From Prosthecobacter vanneervenii (GTDB lineage Bacteria; Verrucomicrobiota; Verrucomicrobiia; Verrucomicrobiales; Verrucomicrobiaceae): a stretch of 64,000 nt of DNA. Shown here piece after piece: positions 11,046 through 19,534 of the stretch (within the stretch, counting starts at the first letter, position 1; each line of letters starts with the position of its first letter). The position numbers were made by a program, and so were the translations under genes. The notes under the pieces were generated by a model. It saw nothing but the letters and a program-made list of their open reading frames with translations. It searched no databases and was not told the DNA's origin. The DNA lies in NCBI RefSeq assembly GCF_014203095.1, contig NZ_JACHIG010000007.1, positions 186,001 to 250,000 of the forward strand, in the 5' to 3' direction.

Positions 11046-11486
11046 TCATTCCAAATACTCGCCCTCCACGACTTCCTCCTCCACTTCGCCGTCCCTGGCT
11101 TCGTGGATGGCGCTGGAGATCACGCGTTCAGTCACTTCGTCGAGGTAGGTCTGCAGCACCTTGCTGAGTTCGAGAAACTCCGGCCACAGCGTCTCTTCGA
11201 CAAAGCTGCGTGGTACCCGGACCATGACGGTGTTCCGGCGCTGGCGGGTGTAGCGGTAGGGCCTGAGCTCGTAGCGGCGCAGCAGAGCGGTGAAGAGTTT
11301 TTTCGACCAGCTGTCAGTCAGGGTGAACTTGTACTCAATGGGCCGCTCCACCTTGGCCGCCTCGCCGATGCGGCGCTTGATTCGTGCGATGGCGTCGGCC
11401 GCCGCCTCCTTCTCCCCCGGCGTGGCAGCACCTGCATAGAGGCGCTCGATCTTCCGGAGTTTGTCGAGGAGGTCCTGTTCGTGCAT
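11046..11486 (-). CDS. DUF2786-like hypothetical protein
   Basis: A 146-residue soluble protein. The N-terminal DLLDKLRKIERLYAGAATPG followed by EKEAAADAIARIKRRI resembles the short DUF2786 helix-turn-helix-like module found in several phage and bacterial proteins. The middle (WSKKLFTALLRRYELRPYRY) is a basic alpha/beta region and the C-terminus is an acidic tail ending in GEYLE. The function of the family is not known. A TTGACA box lies 38 bases before the ATG, inside the end of the upstream kinase gene. Its stop codon abuts that of the convergent sialidase-like gene. Confidence 0.65.
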   Translation of the reverse strand: MHEQDLLDKLRKIERLYAGAATPGEKEAAADAIARIKRRIGEAAKVERPIEYKFTLTDSWSKKLFTALLRRYELRPYRYTRQRRNTVMVRVPRSFVEETLWPEFLELSKVLQTYLDEVTERVISSAIHEARDGEVEEEVVEGEYLE

Positions 11487-11524
11487 GCGGGTGCTCTATT
11501 CCGCACCCTGGGCACGATTGTCAA
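11487..11524 (-). promoter_or_regulatory. Short-leader promoter of the DUF2786-like gene
   Basis: TTGACA reads on the minus strand from 11524, 38 bases before the ATG at 11486. A weak -10 (AATAGA) follows after 18 bases. The -35 box overlaps the stop codon of the kinase gene. Confidence 0.45.
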
Positions 11525-13842
11525 TCCTGCTGCGATGAGGTGCGGCGGATGCCACGCGTGGAAAGAATGTTGCGCACCAGGCGCAGCATGTCGGCAGGCT
11601 CGTAGGGCTTTGGCAGCACAGAGGCAAAGCCGTAGGCGGCGGGGTTGGCCATCACAGGATCGTCCGAATAGCCGCTGGAAACGATGGCAAAGACCTCTGG
11701 GTCGATGGCGCGCAGCTTTTCCATGGCACGCACACCGCCCATGCCATTGGGGATGCTAAGATCAAGAATGACCAGATCGTAAGGACGGCCCTGGGTGAAT
11801 GACTCCTGATAAAGGCGCACTGTTTCCGTGCCTTCAGCAGTTTCAGCCACATCAAAGCCGTTGCTGGTGAGATTGCGGACGATCAGGGAGCGCACCAGGG
11901 GATCGTCCTCCAGCACGAGGATGCGCGGATTGGAGTTCGTGAGGTCCGGAGCTGTGTCAAAGACCTTGCTGAGGCCAAAGGCGTCTGCCTCCTCGCTGTC
12001 GGAGTCGAGCGGCAGATAGAAACGCACAGTTGTTCCCCTGCCGGGCTCGGAGCTCACCGTCAGCGAGCCGCCATGGGCTTTGGCGATGGATTCACATACG
12101 GTCAGGCCCAGGCCGGTGGCGTTGTCGGCTTTGCGGGTGCTGAAGTAGGGCTCAAAGATGTGCGGCAGGTGCTCGGCAGGGATGCCTTCGCCTCTGTCCT
12201 CCACCTCAATGGCCAGGCCGGAGGGCTGGAAGTTGGTGTCGGCCACCATTTCTCCCGGGAACATCTCCGCGTGGTCAGGCGCGAAGCAGCGCACCACGAT
12301 CTCTCCGCCTTCAGGCTGAGCCTGCTCGGCATTGCGGATCAGATTGCTGAGCATGCGGCGGATCTGCGCGCTGTCGATCGCCACCTGCGGCAGCCCTGGT
12401 TGGATCTCCACGCGGTATTCCACCCGGTTTGCACGCGTGTGGTGGGTGAAAAAGGTCTCAATGAGGTCTCCCAGGCGGAGCTGGGTTTTGATCGGTGCAC
12501 CGCCGCGCGCAAAGGTCAGCAGCTGCTGCACGAGATTCTGCGCCTGCAGTGTGGCCTGCTTGGCAGTGTGCAGCTCAGGCAGCGTGATGGCATTGCGCAG
12601 GCGCATCTCTGCCAGCGAGATGTTTCCCAGCAGCACGGTAAGGAGGTTGTTGAAATCATGCGCAAAGCCACGCGCCAGCAGGCCGAGGGACTCCAGGCGG
12701 TCGATTCGGTTGCGGCGCTCGGCTTCCTCGCGGCGGGCGGTCACATCCTGAATGAGCAGCAGCAGCCCCTCGCCAAAAGGATAGCCGCGCAGCTCCAGCC
12801 AGATCTGCTTTTCATCAAGGTAGATCTCCCGGTTCACCGTCTCGCGGTGCAGCATCGCGTGGGCAAAAGCCTCGTGGTGCAGCTCGCGGGTGGCGCTGGG
12901 CATGATGTCCCAGAGCGAGAGCCCCAGCATATTTTGCAGGTTGCGGTCAAAAAGCCTCAGGGCGCTGGCGTTGGCGTAGGTGACGCGCCAGCGCGAGTCG
13001 AGGGAGAAAAGCGGGTCGGAAATGCTCTCCACCACGTCCACCAGAGGCGCGGTGTTGCGGGTGGTTGCGGCGGTTTCCATAGGGGCAGGCGCGGTGACTG
13101 CAGCGCGGAAGAGGATGATCAGGCCAGACAGGTGTCCCTGGGCGTCGCGCAGCGGTGCCGAGCGGTCATGGATGGCCACACGCTCTCCCGCCAGGTTGGT
13201 CAGGTACACCGTGCGTTCGGTGGAGTCTGCTGGAGCTTCTGCGGAGAGAATCTCAGCGGGCTCTCCCGTACTCTGAAAGATGCGGAAGACCTCGTGCAGG
13301 GAGCGGCCGATGGCCTCCTGCGCATTCCACCCTGTGGTGCGGGCAGCGGAGGGATTCATGAATACCACGCCACCGGAGAGATCCGCAGCGATCACGCCGT
13401 CTGCCAGGCTCTGAAACGCCTCAAAGTAGCTGTGCTCACGGCGCTGTCGTTCATTTTCCTCAAAGTGGCGCTGGGCGGCCACTTCCACAGCCAGGCGGAG
13501 TTCGTCGTGGTTGAAAGGTTTGAGCAAGTAACCGTGGGGGTGGGTTTCGCGGGCGCGGGCCACGGTGTCGAGGTCGGCACAGGCCGTAACGTAAACAATG
13601 GCCACGCTGCCTCGGCGCTGCAATTCACGTGCTGTCTCTATGCCATCGAGCTGTCCTGCCAGATGAACGTCCATCAGGACAAGATCGGGACGAAACTCCT
13701 CAAAACGAGCAAGCGCCTCTTCTCCAGACGAGCAGATGGCAACGACTAGATACCCTAGCTTACCGAGGGTCGTAGCCATGTCACAGCCTACGAGTCCCTC
13801 GTTCTCAACGATCAAGATGCGCGTGCGATCAGTGCTGGTCAT
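11521..13842 (-). CDS. Hybrid sensor histidine kinase, REC-PAS-PAS-HisKA-HATPase-REC
   Basis: A 773-residue cytoplasmic phosphorelay protein without membrane segments. Domains in order: receiver (about 8-125; phospho-acceptor Asp58, Lys108), PAS (about 140-248), PAS (about 268-370), HisKA with the acceptor His395 in RGFAHDFNNLL, HATPase (N box RNAEQAQ, G boxes DRGEGIP and TGLGL) and a C-terminal receiver (Asp694, Lys745). With an N-terminal receiver and no sensor in the membrane it is probably fed by another kinase or a soluble cue. No output regulator is adjacent. It is followed directly by the DUF2786-like gene. Family assignment is firm; the signal is unknown. Confidence 0.92.
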   Translation of the reverse strand: MTSTDRTRILIVENEGLVGCDMATTLGKLGYLVVAICSSGEEALARFEEFRPDLVLMDVHLAGQLDGIETARELQRRGSVAIVYVTACADLDTVARARETHPHGYLLKPFNHDELRLAVEVAAQRHFEENERQRREHSYFEAFQSLADGVIAADLSGGVVFMNPSAARTTGWNAQEAIGRSLHEVFRIFQSTGEPAEILSAEAPADSTERTVYLTNLAGERVAIHDRSAPLRDAQGHLSGLIILFRAAVTAPAPMETAATTRNTAPLVDVVESISDPLFSLDSRWRVTYANASALRLFDRNLQNMLGLSLWDIMPSATRELHHEAFAHAMLHRETVNREIYLDEKQIWLELRGYPFGEGLLLLIQDVTARREEAERRNRIDRLESLGLLARGFAHDFNNLLTVLLGNISLAEMRLRNAITLPELHTAKQATLQAQNLVQQLLTFARGGAPIKTQLRLGDLIETFFTHHTRANRVEYRVEIQPGLPQVAIDSAQIRRMLSNLIRNAEQAQPEGGEIVVRCFAPDHAEMFPGEMVADTNFQPSGLAIEVEDRGEGIPAEHLPHIFEPYFSTRKADNATGLGLTVCESIAKAHGGSLTVSSEPGRGTTVRFYLPLDSDSEEADAFGLSKVFDTAPDLTNSNPRILVLEDDPLVRSLIVRNLTSNGFDVAETAEGTETVRLYQESFTQGRPYDLVILDLSIPNGMGGVRAMEKLRAIDPEVFAIVSSGYSDDPVMANPAAYGFASVLPKPYEPADMLRLVRNILSTRGIRRTSSQQD

Positions 13843-14136
13843 TTCCCGGTGGTGGCACTATTCTAACCGATATGAATTAGAAACGCCATAAGAAATCTAA
13901 GACTCTTTATTTAATTCTTCAAAACTATAAATAAATAATATTGCCGGACTTACCCCCGAATGGAGGGTTGTTCGGCTCAAAAATCGGGCAAATGAGGGGT
14001 GGTGGAAGAATGCAAGGAGTGCTGTTTTCACAACCAAGTCATATTCTGCGGGAAAAGGATGAGGAAGAGCAGATTTTACTCGCCTTTTCCGTGGGTAATT
14101 TCATACCTTGGCAGCGTGTTGTTCAAATGCATACCT
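13843..14136. other. AT-rich intergenic region between divergent genes
   Basis: About 290 bases between the kinase and the helix-hairpin-helix gene. Bases 13861-13950 are markedly AT-rich, with runs such as TAAATAAATAATATT, and should hold the kinase promoter; TAGAAT on the minus strand 17 bases before its ATG is a possible -10. No convincing -35 box was found. The remainder holds no gene that I can support. Confidence 0.5.
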
Positions 14137-14559
14137 ATGAAAAAGCTCATTACCCTCCTCTCATTCATCACCCTCAGTCTGTCGCTCACCGCAGCCGAAG
14201 ATACGACGCCCAAAAAGGACGCTGGCAAGGCCAAAGCCGCTGCTGGGCAGCCCGCCAAGCCCTCCGCCAAGGCTGAGGCGCTGGCCAGCACCCTGACGAC
14301 CCAGCAGCGCAGCCAGCTGCTCTCCATCCTCAATACAGGGGATGATGCCGCTCTCCTGGCTCTCCCCGGGGTGGGAGAGGCACGTGCCAAGGCCATCGTG
14401 AAAATCCGTCCTCTCGCAGATGTGACCAGCGTGCTGGCAGCGGATGGCATTGGCGAAGGCATCTTTGCGCAGATGGTTGGCTACGCGAAAGCGGGGTTCA
14501 CCAAGCCTGAAAAACCCGCTAAAAAGAAAGCGGCCCCGAAGAAAGCCGACGCCAAATAG
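14137..14559 (+). CDS. Exported helix-hairpin-helix (ComEA-like) protein with a Lys/Ala/Pro tail
   Basis: A 140-residue protein. MKKLITLLSFITLSLSLTAAE is a signal peptide. Residues about 58-110 hold two helix-hairpin-helix units (LLALPGVGEARAKAIV and VLAADGIGEGIFAQMV), as in ComEA, the periplasmic DNA receptor of competence. A Lys/Ala-rich linker precedes them and a histone-H1-like tail (KPEKPAKKKAAPKKADAK) follows. ATG 14137 is chosen because the signal peptide starts there; the frame is open further upstream without coding character. A role in DNA uptake or envelope DNA binding is inferred from the fold only. nuoI follows after 176 bases with its own promoter. Confidence 0.75.
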   Translation: MKKLITLLSFITLSLSLTAAEDTTPKKDAGKAKAAAGQPAKPSAKAEALASTLTTQQRSQLLSILNTGDDAALLALPGVGEARAKAIVKIRPLADVTSVLAADGIGEGIFAQMVGYAKAGFTKPEKPAKKKAAPKKADAK

Positions 14560-14648
14560 CCTCGGCAAGGGACAAGGGAGCGCCTCTGCCGCCATCGCAG
14601 GCCTGTTGAGGTCTGTTTTTACTGCGATTTGGCGCCTCCAGTCCGGCC

Positions 14649-14666
14649 TTGTGAAATTTTTCACAA
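14649..14666. promoter_or_regulatory. CRP/FNR-type palindromic operator upstream of nuoI
   Basis: TTGTGAAA (14649-14656) and TTTCACAA (14659-14666) form a perfect inverted repeat with two bases between. It contains the consensus TGTGA-N6-TCACA of CRP-family sites exactly. Its centre lies about 50 bases before the predicted start of nuo transcription and 78 bases before the nuoI ATG. Confidence 0.6.
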
Positions 14667-14673
14667 ATAGCGG

Positions 14674-14701
14674 TTGCCGCACTGCGGGACACTCGGATAA
14701 T
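14674..14701 (+). promoter_or_regulatory. Likely sigma70 promoter of nuoIJKLMN
   Basis: TTGCCG (14674-14679), 16 bases, then GATAAT (14696-14701). Transcription would begin near 14708 and leave a leader of about 28 bases. The CRP-like palindrome lies just upstream, in a place suited to activation. Confidence 0.55.
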
Positions 14702-14735
14702 CAAAACCGACTCCCCCTGCGGTTTTCCGCTTCTC

Positions 14736-15281
14736 ATGGCCACTATCATTGTACAACGTCCCAAACTCGCCTGGCATGAACGCTGGTTCATTTCCACGCT
14801 TCTGAAAGGGCTGAAAATCACGGTTGGACATGGCATTAAAACCTTCCTCCAGATTGCCGGACGCAAGCCCAAGGTAACGATGGAATACCCGGAGCAGAAA
14901 TGGGACGACCATCTGCCCGACCACTACCGTGGCGCGCCTACCCTCGTCACCGACGAGCATGACCGTGAGCGCTGCGTGAGCTGCCAGCTCTGCGAATTCA
15001 TCTGCCCTCCCAAGGCCATCAAGATCATCCCTGGGGAGATCCCCAGCGACGATCCGTGGGCCAAGGTCGAAAAGCGGCCGAAGGAGTTCGAAATCGACAT
15101 GATTCGCTGCATTTACTGCGGCATGTGCGAGGAGGTCTGCCCGGAGCAGGCCATTTTCCTGCGCAAGGACTACGCCATCACCGGTCTCTCCCGCAAGGAG
15201 ATGGTGCACAACAAAAAGCGCCTCTATGAAATCGGCGGCCAGCGTGTGGGGCTGGTGAACAAGTGGAACGAGCTCAAATAA
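14736..15281 (+). CDS. nuoI: NADH-quinone oxidoreductase subunit I (8Fe ferredoxin-type)
   Basis: A 181-residue peripheral-arm subunit of complex I that carries clusters N6a and N6b and passes electrons towards N2. The two binding motifs are visible as CVSCQLCEFICP and CIYCGMCEEVCP. The N-terminal amphipathic helices (WFISTLLKGLKITVGHGIKTF) lie along the membrane arm. It begins the nuoIJKLMN run; nuoA-H are not upstream, which is unusual since nuoH normally precedes nuoI. Its TAA overlaps the nuoJ ATG by one base. Confidence 0.95.
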   Translation: MATIIVQRPKLAWHERWFISTLLKGLKITVGHGIKTFLQIAGRKPKVTMEYPEQKWDDHLPDHYRGAPTLVTDEHDRERCVSCQLCEFICPPKAIKIIPGEIPSDDPWAKVEKRPKEFEIDMIRCIYCGMCEEVCPEQAIFLRKDYAITGLSRKEMVHNKKRLYEIGGQRVGLVNKWNELK

Positions 15282-15862
15282 TGCCCCCGCTGCTGTTCTA
15301 TTTCTTTGCGCTGATCACCCTGGGCTTCGGCTTCATGGTCGTCACCGGGCGCAATCCAGTGACCTGCGCCCTCTCCTTGGCGGCCAGTTTCGTCGGTCTC
15401 GCGGCTCTTTTCCTGAGTCTGGATGCCTACTTCATCGGAGTCATCCAGATCCTCGTCTACGCCGGCGCGGTCATGGTGCTCTTCCTCTTTATTATCATGC
15501 TGCTGGACATCAAGACGGAGGAGGGCAAGAAACTGAACCTCCCCGCCATCGTGTCCGGTGTGCTGCTAGCCGTGTTTTTGACCCTGCAGATCTTCATGGT
15601 CGCTGGCAGCACCGATTTGGCCGGCAAGACCGCCGCCACCGCCCCGCTGGCCCTGGCGGAAGCCTCCGCCAAGATCGGCAAGGCCGCGCTGCCCACGATC
15701 ACCAAGGATCTGAAGGCTGGCGAACTGCCTGATGCCAAGTTGATCGGCTTCACCCTTTTTGATCAATACGGATTCCATCTGCAGGTGATCGGCCTGCTGC
15801 TGCTGGTCGGCACGATCGGTGTGGTGGTCCTCAGCAAACGCGAAAGGAGCCCCGCGCCATGA
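15281..15862 (+). CDS. nuoJ: NADH-quinone oxidoreductase subunit J
   Basis: A 193-residue membrane-arm subunit of complex I with five predicted helices. The conserved third helix, which contains the pi-bulge involved in conformational coupling, is visible as IQILVYAGAVMVLFLFIIM. ATG 15281 is chosen because it overlaps the nuoI stop (TAATG), giving translational coupling. An Ala/Lys-rich loop (about residues 115-145) between helices 4 and 5 is longer than in E. coli. The last four bases overlap nuoK. Confidence 0.92.
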   Translation: MPPLLFYFFALITLGFGFMVVTGRNPVTCALSLAASFVGLAALFLSLDAYFIGVIQILVYAGAVMVLFLFIIMLLDIKTEEGKKLNLPAIVSGVLLAVFLTLQIFMVAGSTDLAGKTAATAPLALAEASAKIGKAALPTITKDLKAGELPDAKLIGFTLFDQYGFHLQVIGLLLLVGTIGVVVLSKRERSPAP

Positions 15863-16176
15863 TCACACTCGGCCACTATCTCGTCGTCAGCGGCATGCTG
15901 TTTGCCCTCGGTCTGGCTGGCGTCATTGCACGCCGGAACATCATCATTGTTTATATGTGTCTGGAGATGATGCTCAGCGCGGCCAATCTGGCGCTGGTGG
16001 GCTTCTCCCGCTTTCATGTCGTCAACGGCCTGCCGGACTACACCGCGCAGTCGCTCGTTTTCTTCACCATCACCGTGGCCGCTGCTGAAGTGGCCGTGGG
16101 TCTCGCCATCATCGTGGCTCTCTTCCGCTCCAAGCAGAGCGTGGATGTGGAGTCCGTCACCAAACTTCAAGGATAA
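15859..16176 (+). CDS. nuoK: NADH-quinone oxidoreductase subunit K
   Basis: A 105-residue, three-helix membrane-arm subunit of complex I. The buried proton-path Glu residues are visible in helix 2 (YMCLEMMLSAANL) and helix 3 (ITVAAAEVAVGLAIIVALFR). The length matches the family. It overlaps nuoJ by four bases (ATGA) and nuoL follows after nine bases. Confidence 0.95.
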   Translation: MITLGHYLVVSGMLFALGLAGVIARRNIIIVYMCLEMMLSAANLALVGFSRFHVVNGLPDYTAQSLVFFTITVAAAEVAVGLAIIVALFRSKQSVDVESVTKLQG

Positions 16177-16185
16177 CGCGCCCGT

Positions 16186-18054
16186 ATGCACGCCAGCATC
16201 ATCCTACTGCTGCCCTTCTTATCGGCGCTGCTCATCCTCTTGGGGCATCGTCAGCTCAAGGGGGCGGCCGTGCTCATCTCCGTCGGTTCTTCGATCATCT
16301 CGTTCATCGCCTGCCTCGCTCTTCTGGCGGCTGACGACGACAACAAGCTGCTGCTGCCCTTCATCGATGTGGGACATATCCATGCCAACATTGATGTGCT
16401 GATCGACAAGCAGAGCCGGGGCATGATGTTCATCGTCAGCTTCATCGGCATGCTGGTGCACATCTTCTCGCTGGGGTACATGAAGGATGACGAGGCCCGC
16501 CCGCGCTTCTTCGGCTCCCTCTCCCTCTTCATGTTCTCCATGACCGGCATCGTGCTGGCGGGAAACCTCCTGATGATGTTCATCTTCTGGGAGCTGGTGG
16601 GCCTGAGCTCCTACCTGCTCATCGGCCACTGGTATCAGAAAGCCAGCGCCGCTGAAGCCTGCAAGAAGGCCTTCCTTACAAATCGTATCGGCGACTTCGG
16701 CTTCATGATCGGCATTCTGTTGCTGTTCGGAGCCAACCACGGCAGCGTGAACCTGGGAGATCTGGAATCCGCCTTCAAGCCGGGCAATGAACTGGCTGCA
16801 GCATCACCCGGTTTCGTCGCCGCTGCCGCTCTCTGCATTTTCCTTGGTGCTGTGGGCAAGTCCGCCCAGTTCCCCCTGCACGTCTGGCTGCCGGACGCCA
16901 TGGAGGGCCCCACACCCGTTTCCGCTCTCATCCACGCCGCCACGATGGTCGCCGCTGGTGTTTACATGCTGGTGCGTGTCAGCTTCCTCATCGAGGCTTC
17001 ACCGCTGGCCGCTGAAATTATTGCAGGCATCGGCTGCGGTACCGCATTGCTTGCGGCTCTGATGGCCACTCAGCAGAACGACATCAAGCGTGTGCTGGCC
17101 TACTCCACTCTTTCCCAGCTCGGCTATATGGTGATGGCCGTGGGTGCTGTGGCCATGCATGTTCAGCATGGTCATGAAGTGCATGGCCCGAATCCAGGCC
17201 ACCCGGCCATGTTCCATCTCTACACGCATGCCTTTTTCAAAGCGATGCTCTTCCTGGGCTCCGGCGCGGTGATCTACGCCTGCCATCATGAGCAGGACAT
17301 CTGGAAGATGGGCGGTTTGCGCAAGCACATGCCTATCACTTTTTGGACATTTGCCATCGGCACGGCAGCCCTCATGGGTCTGCCATACATCACCAGCGGT
17401 TTCTACAGCAAGGAAGGCATTCTCGGCGCGGCCTATGACAGTGGTTGCAGCATCCTGTTCCACAGCGCCTGGCTGACGGCGTTGCTCACCTCCTTCTACA
17501 TGTCGCGCCTTGTCATCGTCGCCTTTTTTGGCAAGCCCCGCACGGACTCCGCCCACCATGCCACCGAGGTGCCTGTCATCATGTTGCTTCCTCTCATTCT
17601 GCTGGCGGTCTTTTCCATTCTCTCCGCCTGGGATGGCTTCGCCACGCCGCTGCAGGCTCTGAAACCAGCGCATGAGCCCCCCCACACCACGGTTCTGGTG
17701 GCCTCCCTGCTGGCATTCCTTGTGGGCACTCTCGGTGCCATCTTCCTTTACCGCGGCAAGGAGAAGGATCCGCTCAGCATCAAGCTCTTTGCCAACAAGT
17801 TCTACTTTGACGAGATCTACGCCGTCATTGTCCGCATCTTCCAGGATCGTCTGGCTTGGATCGTCACCGCTCTGGAGCGTGTGTTTGTGGACGGCCTGGT
17901 CGCCCGTCTGCCCGCAGCCATAGTCGCCCGTATTGGTGCCGCCACCCGCATGCTTCAGGGTGGCCACATGCAGGCCTATACCTTCCTGCTGGGCGGAGGT
18001 GTTATTGGAGTGGTTTATCTGGTCGTATTTGTGCTGCCCCGTCTGGGCCATTGA
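16186..18054 (+). CDS. nuoL: NADH-quinone oxidoreductase subunit L
   Basis: A 622-residue antiporter-like subunit at the far end of the complex I membrane arm. Hallmarks seen are the Glu of helix 5 (FIFWELVGLSSYLLIGHW), the Lys of helix 7 (GAVGKSAQFPLHVWLPDAMEG), PTPVSALIHAATMVAAGVYM and the Lys-containing QNDIKRVLAYSTLSQLGYM. The long lateral helix near the C-terminus is present (the segment ending in FLLGGGVIGVVYLVVFVLPR is the anchor helix). It encodes one of three proton channels with nuoM and nuoN. Confidence 0.96.
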   Translation: MHASIILLLPFLSALLILLGHRQLKGAAVLISVGSSIISFIACLALLAADDDNKLLLPFIDVGHIHANIDVLIDKQSRGMMFIVSFIGMLVHIFSLGYMKDDEARPRFFGSLSLFMFSMTGIVLAGNLLMMFIFWELVGLSSYLLIGHWYQKASAAEACKKAFLTNRIGDFGFMIGILLLFGANHGSVNLGDLESAFKPGNELAAASPGFVAAAALCIFLGAVGKSAQFPLHVWLPDAMEGPTPVSALIHAATMVAAGVYMLVRVSFLIEASPLAAEIIAGIGCGTALLAALMATQQNDIKRVLAYSTLSQLGYMVMAVGAVAMHVQHGHEVHGPNPGHPAMFHLYTHAFFKAMLFLGSGAVIYACHHEQDIWKMGGLRKHMPITFWTFAIGTAALMGLPYITSGFYSKEGILGAAYDSGCSILFHSAWLTALLTSFYMSRLVIVAFFGKPRTDSAHHATEVPVIMLLPLILLAVFSILSAWDGFATPLQALKPAHEPPHTTVLVASLLAFLVGTLGAIFLYRGKEKDPLSIKLFANKFYFDEIYAVIVRIFQDRLAWIVTALERVFVDGLVARLPAAIVARIGAATRMLQGGHMQAYTFLLGGGVIGVVYLVVFVLPRLGH

Positions 18055-18066
18055 TGGAGGAATTGA

Positions 18067-19527
18067 ATGAGCGTTCTTGAAATAATCATCGCACTACCGC
18101 TCCTCGCCGCATTGGCGGTCTGGCTCGGTGCGCCTGCGCGCGCCGCATCTCTCGGTGCCACCATCGTCAATCTGATCCTCGTCCTTTATGCCGTGGTCCA
18201 GTATGGCGGCAAAACCGGTCTGGCCTTCACTTGCTCTCACCCGATTCTTGAGAATCCAGCGCTGAGCTTTGCAGTGGGCGCAGATGGCACTTCGCTCATT
18301 CTGGCGTTGCTCACCGCCTTGGTGATGCTGGCCGCCATCTGGCAGATCGAGGACCGCCCCAATATCTTCTACATCTCTTCGCTGCTCATCGGCGGCGGTG
18401 CACTTGGGGCCTTCCTCACCACGGATGTCTTCTTCATCTACGCCTTCCACGAGCTGGCGCTGATCCCCACCTTCCTCATGATCGCCCTGCATGGCCGTGC
18501 CGAACCTGCCCAGCGCAAGGCGGTTGCCTGGAAAGCCACGATCTATCTCGGTGCCGGCAGCCTTGTTCTTCTCGCCGGCCTTGCCTGGCTGGTGCTCGAA
18601 TTCAGCGGCGGTTCCAAACTGACCTTTGACCTCGAAGCTCTGCGCAACCAGGCCAAGCTCACCCCGCTGCCGGATGCCAAGCAGGCGCAGATCTTCTTCC
18701 TGCTGCTGCTCGGTTTTGGCTCCCTCGTCAGCCTGTTTCCTTTCCATAGCTGGGCTGCCCCGGCCTACGCCACGGCCCCTACTCCAGTGGCCATGCTGCA
18801 CTCCGGTGTGCTCAAGAAGTTCGGCCTCTATGGCCTCATCCGCATCGCGCTGCCGCTGCTGCCACAGGGCGCTCATGTGGAGTGGGTGCAGACCGCGCTG
18901 ATTTGGATGCTCCTGGGCAATATCCTCGTGATGGGTCTCGTCACCATTCACGCCAGCCGCCTTGATGACACCCTGGCAAACTCCAGCGTCATGCACATGG
19001 GCTACATCTTCCTCGGTATCGCCTCAGGCAGTGATCTGGCGCTGAAAGGTGCGGTCATCCTCATGTTTGCGCACGGTGTCTCCATCGCGCTGCTCTTCGG
19101 TCTTTGCGGCCGCATGCGCAACCAGCTCGGCACGCTGGAGTACAACAAGCTCGGCGGCCTTGCCACTCACGCGCCTGCTTTCACCGTATTGTTCGCGTTC
19201 GGAGCCTTTGCCTCCATCGGCCTGCCTGGCCTGACCAACTTCGCAGGGGAGGTGATGATCTTCCTCGGCAACTTCACCGACTTCAAAATCGGTGCCCTGA
19301 GTTCCCTGCAGTGGGCCGTCATTTTTGCGCTCTGGGGCGTGGTGATGTCCGCCGTTTACATGCTGCGCGCCTACCGCAGCATCTTCCATGGCAGCCCCGC
19401 CACCGGCCTGTTTATGATCGACCCCGCGCTCTCCCAGCGTGTGCCGTTCATCCTGCTTGCAACCACGCTGCTTATCACCGGCTGCTGCCCCTCGCTGCTG
19501 CTCAACCTCATGAAATCCGCGCTGTAG
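18067..19527 (+). CDS. nuoM: NADH-quinone oxidoreductase subunit M
   Basis: A 486-residue antiporter-like proton-channel subunit of complex I with about 14 helices. The key Glu is in FIYAFHELALIPTFLMIALHG, and the broken-helix region reads FHSWAAPAYATAPTPVAMLHSGVLKKFGLYG. It follows nuoL after 12 bases with GGAGG a few bases before the ATG (18056-18060), one of the few good Shine-Dalgarno sites in the window, and is followed by nuoN. Confidence 0.96.
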   Translation: MSVLEIIIALPLLAALAVWLGAPARAASLGATIVNLILVLYAVVQYGGKTGLAFTCSHPILENPALSFAVGADGTSLILALLTALVMLAAIWQIEDRPNIFYISSLLIGGGALGAFLTTDVFFIYAFHELALIPTFLMIALHGRAEPAQRKAVAWKATIYLGAGSLVLLAGLAWLVLEFSGGSKLTFDLEALRNQAKLTPLPDAKQAQIFFLLLLGFGSLVSLFPFHSWAAPAYATAPTPVAMLHSGVLKKFGLYGLIRIALPLLPQGAHVEWVQTALIWMLLGNILVMGLVTIHASRLDDTLANSSVMHMGYIFLGIASGSDLALKGAVILMFAHGVSIALLFGLCGRMRNQLGTLEYNKLGGLATHAPAFTVLFAFGAFASIGLPGLTNFAGEVMIFLGNFTDFKIGALSSLQWAVIFALWGVVMSAVYMLRAYRSIFHGSPATGLFMIDPALSQRVPFILLATTLLITGCCPSLLLNLMKSAL

Positions 19528-19534
19528 TCCTGCC

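Noticed and set aside
12073..13749. A 558-codon plus-strand frame across the histidine kinase
   Set aside because: The minus strand encodes a complete multi-domain kinase; the plus frame is its shadow.
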